A stretch of DNA of 64,000 nt from the NCBI GenBank assembly GCA_037952775.1, contig JBANAY010000001.1, forward strand, positions 4,836,001-4,900,000. The letters are read 5' to 3'. The notes below the pieces were generated by a model, which was given only the letters and a program-made list of their open reading frames with translations, ran no database searches and was not told the DNA's origin. This stretch comes from Clonostachys chloroleuca (lineage: Eukaryota; Ascomycota; Sordariomycetes; Hypocreales; Bionectriaceae). Shown here one piece after another: positions 10,733-25,733 of this stretch (its first letter is position 1; every line of letters starts with the position of its first letter). The translations under genes were made by a program, and so were the position numbers.

Positions 10733-12115
10733 CGACAGCAGACAGACTCAACTCGCTCGCTCAACAGCTTGCCGAGTTGTCCGCCGAACTGCAGGATAAT
10801 CCAGAGCATTTCATAGCCTGCAATGATGAGCTCACAAACCTAGCCCAAGCCTCTACGAAACTACTAGGATCTATCCAGAGCCCATCGATGTATATCAATA
10901 GTATGATCACACAAATGGCGCACTTTACCGCTCTGCGATTGTTCATCGAGTGGGGAGTGTTCGACGCAATTCCCAGTCAGGACTTTATCTCGCTCGAGAA
11001 TTTGGCCAAAAAAGTCAACGTCGATGTGCAGCTCATTAGTACGTTCTCTCCATCAATCTCTATGACTTTTTCTTCGACATGCTTTATGTAGAGAGTACTC
11101 ACAGCTCACCAATCAGCTCGTTTCTCCCGTATTCTCGTTGCTCAAGGAGCGCTTAAGCAAGACGGAACAAAGAGCCTTGCGCACACCACCATTTCCAAGA
11201 TGTTCATTCGTGAAAGCCCTATGCACTCTCTAATAAGAATGGGGTGAGTGGAAATCAAGTTATAGAGCTCTATCAGCTATCTCACTGACATGGAGAATAC
11301 AGATACGATATGCATCTGAAATCTTGCTCTTACATTGTCTCCTTCTTTGAGAAGTATGGGGCTAAAGAACCCCAGGGTCGCCTTGAAACCGTGTTTGCCT
11401 TCGCTTCTGGTGATCCTGACTTGACTGTCTGGGAACACCTGAACCAGAATCCAGAGACAATGAAGAACTTCATGGTTAGTATGGTAGCCATGAGCCAACG
11501 GCTGTCAATCACTGGATCGTACGACTTCAGCTGGGTTTTAAGTCCGAAGTACCAAGAACGTACTCTCATTGTTGATGTGGGAGGTGGAAAAGGCCACGCT
11601 CTACAGGCTATATATGATGTTACCCCTGGACTTCCAATGGATCGATGTGTTGTGCAAGATCTGGACGTGGTTGTCATAGAGTCCAAAAAGGTTGCAGAGT
11701 ACCCTTTGAGTCAGGCACAATTCGTTGCATCTGACTTCCATAAAGCTCAACCTATAAATGGCAGGAATCGAACCCCCATTAGTAGAGAGCTCTTGCTAAC
11801 GTCTATCCAGGAGCTCTGATTTACTACATTCGACGTTGTCTCCATGATTACGGCGACCCAGATTGCGTGGAGATACTCCAGCACATACGAAGATCCATGG
11901 CTGGCGATAGTAGACTGATCATTGCCGAGCAGATTCTAAGCGATCAGCCATCGTTAGTAGCATCCGCTACAGATATCTATATGCTGACTCTAGGGGGCAA
12001 GGAACGAACTTTGGATGGCTTCCGAGCTATCACAGCTGATGCAGGGCTGGAGATCGTTGAAATTCATGATTCCGGGGATGATGACTTGGCATTGATCGAA
12101 TGCAGGAAATTTTGA
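10729..12115 (+). CDS. SAM-dependent O-methyltransferase (family 2)
   Basis: An enzyme of 399 residues that transfers a methyl group from S-adenosylmethionine to a hydroxyl, typical of fungal secondary metabolism. Exons are 10729-11038, 11117-11243, 11303-11760 and 11811-12115. The N-terminal helical dimerisation part (LFIEWGVFDAIP) precedes the SAM-binding motif LIVDVGGGKGHAL, the acidic residue VVQDLDVV, the segment GALIYYIRRCLHDYGD with the usual catalytic-His region, and AEQILSD. The first two introns are GT-AG. The third (11761-11810, exactly 50 nt) starts with GC and ends CAG, with a good branch site GCTAAC; only this splice restores the conserved NGALIYY. No stop is present. It is probably a tailoring enzyme controlled by the divergent Zn2Cys6 gene. 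Flavonoid-type substrates are possible but not shown. Confidence 0.85.
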
Positions 12116-12332
12116 AATCATGGAAACTCCAGCCCAAAAGTGCCAAGACTAGGATTTTTTCACCAGAACAAGATCACAGATCTCTCTCAGATTGATTACA
12201 GGTTCATAAATTACAAGATGTGTCATATTGTAAATAGAAATGGTCCTTAAGTTCTGCACAATATTTTATACATTGCCTGACCAGCATTATCTCCCATCAG
12301 TTTGACAAATATTGCAAGACTAAATCACTCAA

Positions 12333-13955
12333 TCATTTCCCTCCTAGAGCCGTCTCAACATGGTTCACATCTCCCTCAATATCCTTTCCCTTTGGGCCGT
12401 CAAAAATGATGGCTATGTCCTCCAACGATGGTCCCTTAGTTTCTGGGAATAGAAGAGTAGACTCCAACAAATTCCACCATGACCCAGGCAACAAATATGA
12501 GGTACAGTCGCCATTGAATGTTCTCCAGACAACAGGAACAGCGAACGTGGAAAGAATCATGAACCCGAACTGCGTGAAATAGAAAATGGCCAGACCACGG
12601 GTCCGTAGCCTCAAGGGTAGGATTTCTGGAATATAAAGACCGAGGTTGCCGTTGAGTCCAAGATTGTAGGCTGGGGGAAAAAGATAGAGCAAATCAACAA
12701 CTGAATATCCTGCAGCCTGGTTCGTGTTATCTTTCTTGAACATGGCACTCCCTGCGGTGATGGCAATGTCGATGAGCCACATGAAAACCAGAGACCAAAG
12801 GAAAAGGACCCGTCGAACAAATTTCTTAGGCAACGTGGAAGAATACATGGCCGAGAACCATGAAAGCATCTGCATCGTTGCGTTGATCAGGGTTTGGTTG
12901 ATATCCGATGTCAACCCAACAGAAGAAAGAATCGGTGCGAGGTAGTAGGACACAAAGCATTTCCAGACATCTACGAACAAATAGCAGCCCACACCATGAC
13001 GGCGGGTCTCCTTCTGTTTCCAGCATTAGTCACAAACTCCTTGAGCGCTCCAAGATATGTATGTTGCGCCATCTCCTCCTCAGCCTTGAGCGCCGTTGTG
13101 ATCTCATGGTATTCAAACAAGACCACGGGGTCCCCAGCATCACCCTCACCATGATATTTGGTTAACATGGTCAATGCTTCCTCGTTCCTTCCTTTACTCA
13201 CGAGACATCGAGGCGACTCTGGTACAAACCAGATGGTGATAAGTTGTATGGCTGAAGACAGCACTTGCAAGGCAGACGGGATTCTCCAGGATGCAGAACC
13301 ATCGATGCGGAACGTGCCAAAAGTACACCAAGCAGCGGAAATGGCTCCCAGAGAGTAAAAAGTCAAAAACAGGGCTGTCGCCGTGCTTCGATGCTCTGAG
13401 TGCGCAATCTCTGTGATGAGTGGTGCTCCAACTCCTCCCACCAGAACACTGGCAGCGCCAACGACAACTCGGAAGATGACAAACATGGGCAGATTCACGG
13501 CACCGGCCTGGATCGCTGCTCCTATGCAACACAGTCCAGCACCTACCCCAATAGCTGTACGTTGGCCGTAATTGTCGGCAACAGGAGATGTAAAGAAAAC
13601 GCCAATGACACCACCGAGCGGGTAGGCCGCATTGAAGATTCCCAAATTAGCCCCTGAGGGTGTGCCGAAGTACTCTCGCTAGTTGGAAACAGACTGGAGA
13701 CCGTTCATCATTGACCCGTCGAGCCTGACAATATTTTGTGAGCGAACATAGACTAGATATCAGCCGGGGTTGGTGGGATGGGCTTACCCTTAAGAGTACA
13801 CGGATAGCAGAGCACCAGAAGCAACAGGTTCAGAAGACGCAAGTTCTTGTGCCTCCACCAATGCTGGTGTCAAGTCGAGATTTGGGAATACCTGGCGCCA
13901 ATTCCAGTGCCTGGGGTGAGCCATCTGCTTTGAGCTTTGGGACTTGAGGAGCCAT
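12333..13955 (-). pseudogene. MFS sugar transporter, degenerate
   Basis: This relic of a twelve-helix sugar porter starts at MAPQVPKLKADG (13955) and ends with FPETKGPSLEDIA before a normal tail. Recognisable segments are WWRHKNLRLLNLLL (helix 1), DGSMMNGLQSV, GIFNAAYPLGGV, PESPRCLVSKGR in the central loop and YLAPILSSVGL. Breaks seen on the coding strand are as follows. There is a frame change before helix 1. A TAG stands at 13679-13681 where family members have TGG before REYF. A TAG stands at 12971-12973 where CAG (Gln) is expected before MSGNA. One base is missing in a T run at 12954-12956. Both nonsense codons fit C:G to T:A change at CpA. The intron near 13742-13790 also fails to keep phase. 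It lies next to a broken regulator and a broken rhamnosidase. Confidence 0.85.
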
Positions 13956-14644
13956 TCTCGTGGAAGCAAAGTGAAGGAATATCTGAATGTGAGTTTAAGC
14001 AATGAGAAGCCAAGAGATCAATGATGAGGGCATCAAAACCTCTTTAAGAGACGAGGCAATCCACATCGGCTCGTCAGATAGCACCCTAGATTGTCCATAA
14101 CGATGAAAAACCTTGCCCATACCTTTCCCATGGGGTATGGAGAAGCCATTATTGCCAAGCTCACAAGTCTAGAACTCTGTAGTTTACTCATCGGAGAATC
14201 ATATCCCGATACCTCAAAGCCCTTAGCATTCCTCACAGCTTTAAGGTCACACGCTTCGACCAACTCCATCTCGAGCTAAAGTTGGATCCCATATAGGGGC
14301 AACATACCCCGAACTCCGACGTCCTTGACTCGCAATGCCCTCATCCACCCAGAGTCACGTATGAGACAACGAATCACTGTATGATGAGGCCGATAAGGTC
14401 CTTACCCGCCGGGTCAGGCGAGCAAATGATCCCATCACATTCTCCACTCTGATTAGATGATCTCCAGCCTTCGCTCGACATCATCCCGACAATCTGGTTC
14501 TGACCCAGAGCTAGCCGACGGGAGAGAAAGCAAATCAGGACATAACCTCGGAACCGAAGGCTCTTCGTGAGTTTGATCCCCAAAATGAAATTAGCCTCCC
14601 GAAAGTCAAACAACTACCTCGAAGTTATCTACTAACTTTCTCGG
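13956..14644. other. Intergenic between divergent relics, about 690 bp
   Basis: This region separates the transporter relic and the regulator relic. The 5' exon of the regulator was probably here, but I cannot find an ATG that leads into the zinc cluster. Confidence 0.4.
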
Positions 14645-15874
14645 TGGGAAAGGTGCGAGCGCTGCAAGCGAAGAAAGAATCGCTGTGACCGGCGTCGTCC
14701 ATCATGCCAGCGATGCCTGCCATGTGTCTATGTAGATCGCCGCAAGCCAGGCTTCCCTCGGGGTCAAAGGCAAAGCCTTGAGTCAAGGATAGGCAAGTTC
14801 CTTCCGTCCTCTGACTCAGATGATGAACCAGATGTTAACTAAAGTCTGCGCCGCAGCTGAATTAGAGAATGAGCTGAATGCTTTACGTCAAAATTCCACG
14901 CAAACAAATGATAGCCAAGATCTCGTTATACCGATAAATGATTCTGGGTCGGCTCCTCACAGACCTGCATTCGACCACTCTCACACGCCATCGGCCGAGG
15001 AAGCAACTATTAACCCCGAGGCTGTTGACCAGCCAGCTACAGCCTCGAGTATCAGGACATCGAAGATCCAAGAACTGAGGTCCCCGTCAGAAATCACGAG
15101 TGCTGCCACCTCCCTCTTCTTCACACATATCTTCCCTTGGATACCGATATTAGATGTCCGGCGTATGTACTCCGGGCTGAGCTCCCCGGGCGATCCACCA
15201 CTGCTATTCTATGCCATATTTGGGGCCACCATGCCGTATTCATTCGATTCACGGCTTACATCCGCAGCAATAGATCGGGGCTGGAAGTATTCCAAAAGAC
15301 GGATCTTCGTTGAAATCTTGGAGGAACCGTCATTTTCAGCCCTCGAGGCTCTAGTAATCCTCACGCTGGACTGTTCAGGCTTGACGAACGGTTGTTAAGT
15401 CTGGAGTGCACTTTCCATTGCGGCCAAGGTGGCTGTTCATCTACGAACAAATAACAGACGCTCATTACGATCAGCTACCGACATAAACGGGCCGAGTATC
15501 ATTGCAACACCGAGCCAACTACATCAGCAGAGACTTTTTTGGGCTGTTTATGCACTGGATTGTTATATATCGATAACCACAAACCAACCATGCAGTCTTT
15601 CAGAACACGCCATTGATTACTTCAAGCCGACACATCACTTGGCTCGAGAGACGTGGTTGTGGGTGATGAGAGCAGTCAAATTGCACGGCCTGAAGACACT
15701 TCACAGCCAGGTATACCGGCCCCAGTTGGCTATGAGCAGTTAATGGATGAGTGCACTTGGGATCCAAATCTAGATAATTGGTTTGAGATGCCTCTTTTTG
15801 TCGGTTTCCGGAGAGATCCTTCCCGATTAGATGGTGAAGCAAGCTTGGATTTTCAGATGTTTTCGCCAACTTAA
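14645..15874 (+). pseudogene. Zn2Cys6 transcription factor, degenerate
   Basis: The zinc cluster is clear at about 14657-14740: CERCKRRKNRC, then C-x2-C. The last spacing is only two residues (CQRCLPC), so a few residues seem lost. A GC-AG intron at 14793-14856 (GCAAGT donor) joins this to a short coiled segment IAELENELNALRQN. The middle homology region follows (FPWIPILDVRRMYSG, LLFYAIFGATMPY). An in-frame TAA at 15396-15398 interrupts LTNGC/VWSALSIAAKVAVHLR exactly where Gln is usual, consistent with CAA to TAA. The frame then continues through LFWAVYALDCYIS, and the C-terminal part (WDPNLDNWFEMPLF) appears in another frame after a deletion near 15650. The gene is dead as it stands. Its position between a transporter and a rhamnosidase suggests it once controlled them. 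Confidence 0.82.
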
Positions 15875-15943
15875 TTATACTCTTGTTAAGGGTCGTGTTG
15901 AATTTGGGCTTCAAGATATCTACACACTACAAAGCAACAAGCA

Positions 15944-18410
<2,467 letters not shown>

Positions 18411-18941
18411 GGCGTAATGTACAGCAGGGTCATGAGATATGTGGCGTCAGAGGAAACACAAGGAAGGGGCTGGCAACCTAGCGACACAGCACCGTTTGAC
18501 AATGGGCTTCCATAAGACAGAATACTCAGAATAAAAAAGTCGAGTGACATTATGGACTCGGATCGGTCTGTGTTAGACCGAAGGTCCACATCGGAGTATG
18601 TTAACCCGCTATGGAAATTCCCGTCTCGGTGTTCACCACGCCATGATCCGATATCGAAAGCAATAGACTGAAAGCCTCTGACAAGTACCTAATACATAAT
18701 ACACCTTGATAATTTGATTAGAAAGTTCATCCAAACGCCAAGACTACAGGTGGCAGTTGTCGAGCAAAGCATTACACCGGTGAGCAGGGTCGGGTCGGAA
18801 TTTCTTCACATCCAGAAGTTGCAGTTGATTTTTCAGGATGAAAAGGTTGTCCCTTGAGAATGCTGTTAATGTTTCTAATATTTATAACACAATAAATTAT
18901 TTCTGTGCCCCTTAAAACGACACTTCTTCAAACAGTATGAA
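18411..18941. other. Intergenic, 531 bp
   Basis: This is the promoter side of the rhamnosidase relic and lies downstream of the mannosyltransferase. Nothing further was recognised. Confidence 0.4.
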
Positions 18942-20461
18942 CTAAGTCAGCAAAGAGCCGTTTGTTCGAGATGCTTTGCTTGAAGCCAAAAAACGATCAA
19001 CGACCTTGGCTCCCTCAATACTACGCCCGAGTACTACTTTCTGGTCTTCAGTGAGCTGCTTCACCTCTTTTCCATACATGCAGCTCATGTCCTGTTTTGA
19101 TCCTCCCTTCTCCCATGTGCCGTCTATCATCCACACTTCAGGTACTTGGTACTCTTCAGGTTTGGTTAGCTTATTCTTCAATAAACCGCCGTTGTACCAG
19201 ATCAGATTGTCGTCGCCATCCACATGTGCAATAACAAAACTGCACACCCGCCCAGGGTTCGGTTTCCCTATCTTTTCCCCTGGCCAGCCCAGTATAGCCC
19301 CGTAGTGCGCTTCAAACTCGTATCCCGAGCCGGCCAGCTCGAGCCCTAGCCACCAGGACTCCTTGTCACCATAAGTGATCTTGTATGTGATCTCTTCCCG
19401 GACTGCGTGTGTGTTCTGCCACGCGATATGAAGCAGCCCCATCAGTACGTCCGGGCGCGACTTGTTCAGGACAACTACTCCCGAGTCGCACTCTTCAGCG
19501 TAATCTTCCGTCCAGACCAATGACTTCTCCATGGCGGGTGACGGCTCTTTGATCTGGTCTTTGAACCACGCATGTCGATCGGCAAAGGCGTGCTGCCATA
19601 GCAGCCTATCGTGGAAGAGGTAGGCTCCGTGTTGTATGTACGGGTGCTGTTCGAAGAGCACCTCGGGCTTCTGCAGAAATACGGCATCGGAGTCTAGAAG
19701 TATGACCTGTTCCAGGTCGGAGCCCAAGGCGGCAAAGGCTTTGATGGCCCACCCCCGTCGGCGAGCTTCAGTGTAGAATCGTCGAATACGGAGAGAACGT
19801 CGAAGAATGTTATATCTGTCGCGCCATCGATCTGCAGTATTCTCTGCTTGTCGTTCTCGCTCAGGTCGCCGTCGCCCGCGTAGGCAATCTGGATGGGAAG
19901 CGTGCAGCCCAGTACAACTCTTAACGACGTGACCAGATGCCCTGCGTACCGGATCGCATTCTCGCTTCCTCCTACGGGAATGACGATTCCACGCGACCCT
20001 GGCCGGAAAGATTTCCGTAGTGCTGCTAATGGGCTGCTTTGCGAATAGGTACGCAGGAAGGGGAAGAGGCCGACGATGACTCTTTCTACCGCATCATGCA
20101 GCTTGTCTTTGTTTCGAGGCTTCTGTTCGATTTCCGACAGCCACTGGTTCACCTGTTTCAATCGTAGACCAACCTCCCAAAACTGCTTCTTGTAGGGCTC
20201 CGGAATCGGTTTCGAATATTCTATGGCTTGTATTGTCGCATTGTCTAGGGTGTTACCGACGAACCAGGACTGGTATTCTTCGGTCAGGTTGAACGGCAAG
20301 CCTTCGGACCTTCTAATGAAGACGACCACGCCTATTAGTCCGAGGGCGAGGATGAGTATTCGGACTGCCCCGCGCCGAGTAAGGGCCAGGAAATTCCTAG
20401 TGATGCTCGCACATCGCTGCGATATGGTTGACTCGCTAGCCAGTCGTGTTAGCTTGTCCAT
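18942..20461 (-). CDS. Alpha-1,3-mannosyltransferase, Mnn1 family (GT71), with one-base frame break
   Basis: A Golgi type II membrane glycosyltransferase that adds mannose to cell-wall mannan or glycoprotein glycans. I start it at the ATG at 20461 (MDKLTRLASES), which puts one membrane anchor (about residues 33-53, ILILALGLIGVVVFI) after a short cytosolic tail. The luminal domain has RGIVIPVGGSENAIRYA, then the catalytic DxD region VILLDSDAVFLQ, and later ESWWLGLELAGSGYEF. The coding frame shifts once, at a run of five C (plus strand 19752-19756), between KLADG and WAIKAFAALGSDLEQV. One added G on the coding strand restores a perfect 507-codon frame. No other defect exists, so I suspect a homopolymer undercall, although a young pseudogene is possible. 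Confidence 0.85.
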
Positions 20462-22461
20462 GGTGCTACACAGAGCTACCAGAGTCTGCCTGGGCACCCA
20501 AGAATCAATTTTTTTGACTCGGGGCCCGTACCTTGAGCAGACCAGAGGGAGCAGGAAAATCAACGGATGAGTGGCACATCGGGGGATAAGATACTCGAGG
20601 ACCCCCAGGCTCACTCGCCTCACCAGCCGGAAGAACCCCACATCTTCCGCTGGGTATTAGCACGTATGTACTGCTGTAATGACGCGGTATCAGTGATCTA
20701 CGAGCTGAAGAAACTGCCTTCCTAGCCGAGTGTGGGATCTGTAAATTTCAATAGGCGCTTGCTTGCGTGGTCAGTATGACAGTGGATCAGCGGTTAGTCC
20801 CCATCAGCCTTAGCCCGAGCTCGAGGCCGGGAGCGTAACCTTTACCGGTAATACGCATTAACATGAGCGAGCGTATACATGGGCAGCGAGCGTATAAACC
20901 AGGGTATGTTGCAGCAGGAGGAGGCAGTGTGTTGGGTGACGATCAGTCGAGGATGTCAACTCGTTTCTAGAATACCACCTTCATAGGTCGGCGATCTGAA
21001 ATCACAGCATCGGCAAGTCACTTGCGATCGGGTTTTGGTGGGCTTGCAAGGATGGGATCATGAAACAGGCGAGAACGGCCCTAAGAAGCACATCGCCTAG
21101 TGTCTACGCGGCTTGCTGCGAGTGGATTGTTGAATGTGCCCATCTTACATGTCATGACGCGTCCGAGCTACAGCACCAACTAGCGATTTATCATCCCCGA
21201 TATCCCTGGGCTAGTCGATGGAGATCCCGCGTGAGGCACGTGGTCGCTTTCCCAGGATGGCCTGTCATGACTCGTGAGGGAACTTAGTGAGGGTCAGAAG
21301 GCTGGATCATTGTCAGAAGCTTAGCCGTCAAGCTCCCGTCCATTCTAACGGTCAACCCAACAACTGCTCTACTAGTAGACGGCAAACTAGACTTCTTCGG
21401 ATTGTAAATCGAGGTTAATCGTCACTTGCTTATGCAATTAAGTTCATGCTACAACAAGCTTCGGTGATCATCTCGGGTACTCTCTCGGGTATCCTCTCTG
21501 GAGATCCTTGTTGACCACCCTAGAGCTTGGTTAAAAGCTGGCGAGTTACCGCGAACAAAAAGTCACTGTGTACCAAAGGCATCTATTTTTATGGGGAACA
21601 TTTTCAGAGGAAAATATTTATATACAAAGATGATTCTTTTCATACCATTGCTAGCATTCATGTGCAAACCTCCATAATGGACAGCAATCAAGCACCATGT
21701 CTTGAAGCCTTTCTCTGCCGGCCGTTTGTCTTAGCCGTCCTTGCATCAGGGAGCCCCTAGTTGAGATGATGCTTCATCTAAGGCCGATGCTATTTCCGTG
21801 TCCCTTTACTAAGTTGCTGCAGGCTTGGAGGATCGCTTAGATGCATCTCGGACCTTTTTCCCGCCTCTTCAGCTTCTCGGTGGATGTCATTGCTTTCCCT
21901 CGACAAAAGAAATTTTCAAATCCCGAGATCGAGGGCTGGCACACAGCTGCGTCTCTTGGATGAACCATCACCTCGTAATGGTCCATGGCATTTGGAGCGT
22001 TAGGCACTGGCACGGTTCATGAACGAAACCGCTATGATGAGGATGTACTTGATCGGGCTGAGTGTGACGGTGGGTGAGAGCAGGATTGCACAGTGATACG
22101 CGGCGCATGCCAGCCGGTTTTTGGCATTGTAACCTTGGCAGATTGCCTTCTATGGAGACTCTTCGAGAAGCTTGATGATAAAGCTTCTCGGATCTTCCAC
22201 CTGTCTTCTTTGGTGGAAGTTTCGGGTGAAGTCTTTATACCGGGCCGCCCCCCCAAAGGAGGCATGGTCGGTGGGAGGATGAAACAAAGCCAACCGGCAT
22301 GGTGGTAGTTTGTCCACACCCACAGGAATGGGCAGAGCCAAGACGTCGTAGCGTCTGGCTTTCAGCTCGTACAACCCCAAATAGGGGTAATTAATAAATA
22401 TTACATGGTGACATACCCGAGGAATCGATGTGCCTCTGCCCCAGGCTTCGATGTCTACCCC
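20462..22461. other. Intergenic, about 2.0 kb
   Basis: No gene was recognised on either strand. Short open frames here lack domains, codon bias or splice context. The frame of the mannosyltransferase stays open upstream to about 20641 without an ATG. Confidence 0.45.
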
Positions 22462-23475
22462 TCATGACGACGACGGCCTCTGCCATCCAGATAATGCAAT
22501 GTAGTCCACCAGCTCGTCTGGGTATGACTGTGAAAAGATGTCGCCTGCATATGTCCTCCAGTCCTCTTCGGCTTCTCCAATCCCGCCCTGCGAGAATTTG
22601 ACGTACTCCCAATACTCCGGGTACCAGCCCGCCATCTCCCAGTCGATCAGACCCTGCACCTTGCCGTCCTTGACGATGATGTTGCTGAGCGACAGATCGC
22701 AATGGGAGAGCACTATCTTGTGCGTCGTCTTTAACCGGTTCTTGAACGCCTTGACAACGTGCGGAGGCGTCTGCTTCGGGACGACAGAGAGGAGATACGA
22801 GTTGAACTCATCCTCATCCGTGCACGCCGGAGCAAGCCGCGTCGCGAGGTCCCGCGAGTCTCTGATTTCCATGCCGTCGCAACCCCCTATCAGGTTCGGC
22901 GGCGACTGCACCGACCGCATCCTGTCGATGATCTGCCGTAGCTGCTGTGCGATGCTCTTCTTCTCCGCCCTCGTCATTTTGAGCCAGAGCTTGTCGAGCG
23001 TGTCGCCCTCTATAAAGTCCATGATGATGCAGTTCTTGCCGCTCACGTTCTTTGCTGTGTAGACGTGAGGCACTGGGAGGCGGATTTCCTCGGCCACCTG
23101 GAGCGCCGTGGCTTCGGACAGTAATACCCGGGTGCCAATCTTTTTGACAATGTTGCCCCTGTGACGCGTTACTTTGCGCCCAAATATCCTCCAGAGAATT
23201 GTTGTTCCTGTCGCGGCCGTGTGTCAGTAATGAACAAACAATCAATCAGTGACACAGGGAATTGGCGGTGCTGGTTGGGAGGGCCTACCCTCTGGCTCAA
23301 AGTCTAGCCCCGAATCCAGTCCGGCGGATGACTTGGTCTGTCTGTGTCTTCTGCGAGCCTGCTCCAGCTTCTCTCGGTAATGCATTGGAAAATCCCTCGA
23401 TGGTAGTGGCAGATATGGTAATTGGAGGTCGCCCACATGGTCTACCGTCGCCCTCATTACTTCTGGGTTCTCCAT
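22462..23475 (-). CDS. Aminoglycoside phosphotransferase (APH)-like kinase
   Basis: This is a protein-kinase-fold small-molecule kinase of 310 residues, a family greatly expanded in filamentous fungi with mostly unknown substrates. Exons are 23289-23475 and 22462-23207, with an 81-nt intron that restores GTTILWRIFGRKV. The N-lobe has IVKKIGTRVLLSEATALQ; a following Glu region is conserved. The substrate-lobe motif is CIIMDFIEGDTLDKLW. The catalytic loop is LSHCDLSLSNIIV (HxDxxxxN type) and the metal-binding segment is GLIDWEMAGWYPEYWEY. The protein is soluble and complete. Resistance to antibiotics should not be inferred from the family name. Confidence 0.85.
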
Positions 23476-25733
23476 CTCTGTGTAGTCGGGTACCGGGTGA
23501 ATGTCGAAAAGAAGCCCAGTCGAAGCAATTGAAATGCTCCAGGTGCGCAATATGCGTGGGGTCGCAGATTCACGTCGGCCGACTGTCTAGGACGTGGCAT
23601 CGCGAACGGACCCCTTTTGGAGATCCGACCGCCCATGATATATGAGTGATGGTCAATCGAAGGATTGGATCGTAGCCAATGGGCCGGGAATCGTGTCGAC
23701 CCGCCAGATGCTGGTGCGACACGGCAAGGTGACGCTACCAATGGCCATCCATCCAGGATGCTACGGCACGCTCAGTCGCCTACGCTCACTCCCCGAGTGT
23801 CGCTCTGACGCTTGGCAACCGGCTTCCATCCCCCAATACTAGCCCAGAGATGATCCAAATATACATCCCCAGAGTTTCGAGTGCGGGCTTTTGTCTTGTT
23901 TCTGCCACGAATCCATGTCGTATCTTGTGGTTTGGCCCGCTCGCCCTTGTCAAGAGAGCCCGTCCACCCAATCGGACGAAATTGGCGCCGGGGTTTCAGC
24001 CTCAGTCTCACCTCATATAGCCCCCTAAATGCTACCTCACATTACGGAAACCACAACGTTATGGGGCCAGATGGGCTCGTATTCACACGGCACGTTTCAA
24101 AGTTTGCAGAATCCCAAATAGCCTCAGATGGTTCTACGACTGAACCCCTGAGCTAAGTTACATCGTGCCCTTCTTCCCGCTCTAGATTTGGAAATTTTCC
24201 TACAAAAGACAATGTTGTTTGCTCCGAAATGCTCACTCCACGTTGGCAAGGATCGGGAGAGCGGGATGTGCTGGTGGGTTGTGTAATATGCGGCTAGAGG
24301 TCTCCTGCATCCGCCCTTCTGGACGCGTTTTAAAGTCGCGATGGCTAGCATGGCTATCAATCGTTTTGAATTTTCCAACCTGAGAACCATAAGCGGCTCG
24401 GGTGAGATCCTTGTAGATAGATGCACGTCAATTGCAACCATGATTCTTGGTGTGGTCCAGGAAGCCGACGGATTCATTGCGCCCTTGGGATTAAGGGCGC
24501 GCTATAAAATAACACATCCTCTAGCAGCCCATCTTGTACATGTGGTAGCAGAGGCAATGCGCCCAGATGGCGTAGAGCTGGCATATTTCATTGCTTTGCC
24601 GTCGGGCAGATGTTGAAAACGCTCTCCTTGGCCGGGGTCGTTTCCTTTCCAGTCGGCAATAAATTGACAGAGAAAATACAGCGTTCATCGCCCTTTCCTC
24701 CAGTGTGTTGATAAAACTTCCCGTCTGCTTGGATTGTCATTCCTGGGATAGGCTTCACCAAGGATGTCATGGCGTGTCAGACATACATCACGTTGATGAT
24801 GGCGAGCAGGCCTTGTGTAATAACTCCGAATAGTTTAACATGATACCACTACCCCGGACCGTCGACATGCTCGTCCAGCGTGCGTGCCGTTCTTTTTTCA
24901 ATACTTGGCCTGACATGCATGGATGAATACCACGTCTAAAAATAGGCATCACTCCCTGGATTTCTTGCATGGACCTTGCAATCTGAACTGGGCAGACTTC
25001 TTTATCAGAAAAGAACATGATCGCTGACAGCTTTCGTTTTCCTGTTTCATCCAAACTAGATTGATCGGAGATGAACGTGCAGCGACATCTTGCCTGGCCT
25101 GCGCTTATTTACGTAGCCACACATTTACACTGCATGAACAGGCCAGTGCATGGAGAAGCCCAATGTAAGGCGGTTTTTTCCACAATTGAGCCCTATCTCG
25201 AACTGCCGTGCTCTTTGTAGGATCTATTATGATGATGTATAATCGTGGCGGTGACTTAGGGTTTCCCAGCCACCACACAAAAGCAGGGGTGGATTCCAAA
25301 GGGGAAGTTCAAGACTGGGTAAACTCAATGGGATGCCATGTGAGCGATCTGAACTGGGAAATACCTCGCCAAGCCGGTCCTCGAATGCATCCTGCGGGGA
25401 AATAAATGCAGAGAAGCAATATTGCACGTGGGCCTTGGCTAGCTGGAACGATATGCCCATGTTCCGAGCCACAATTCAATTCGGGATTTGTTGAATGCCG
25501 CGAACTGCGCAGGTAGTATTAGCAGAATGAGGATATGTCCCATTGTCCGATTGCCTACCCTTCTTGTCGCTATCATGGCCGATTGGGTAGCTCCTATGGT
25601 GTCATTGGGAAGTACTGGTCAAAGGTTTATCTAGCCTACATGTATCCAAATGATCTCCTGTCGATGGCTTCCAATTGACTATATGGTTCCTGTTTTCAGT
25701 GCATAGCATACCAATCCACGGACGTTGACAATA
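23476..25733. other. Intergenic, about 2.26 kb
   Basis: No supported gene lies in this stretch. It contains the start side of the APH-like kinase and of the SDR gene, which point away from each other. Small open frames here show no domain or signal peptide. Confidence 0.45.

Noticed and set aside
22462..23475. Antibiotic-resistance gene call for the APH-like kinase
   Set aside because: The fungal APH-fold family is large and mostly of unknown substrate; the motif does not indicate resistance.
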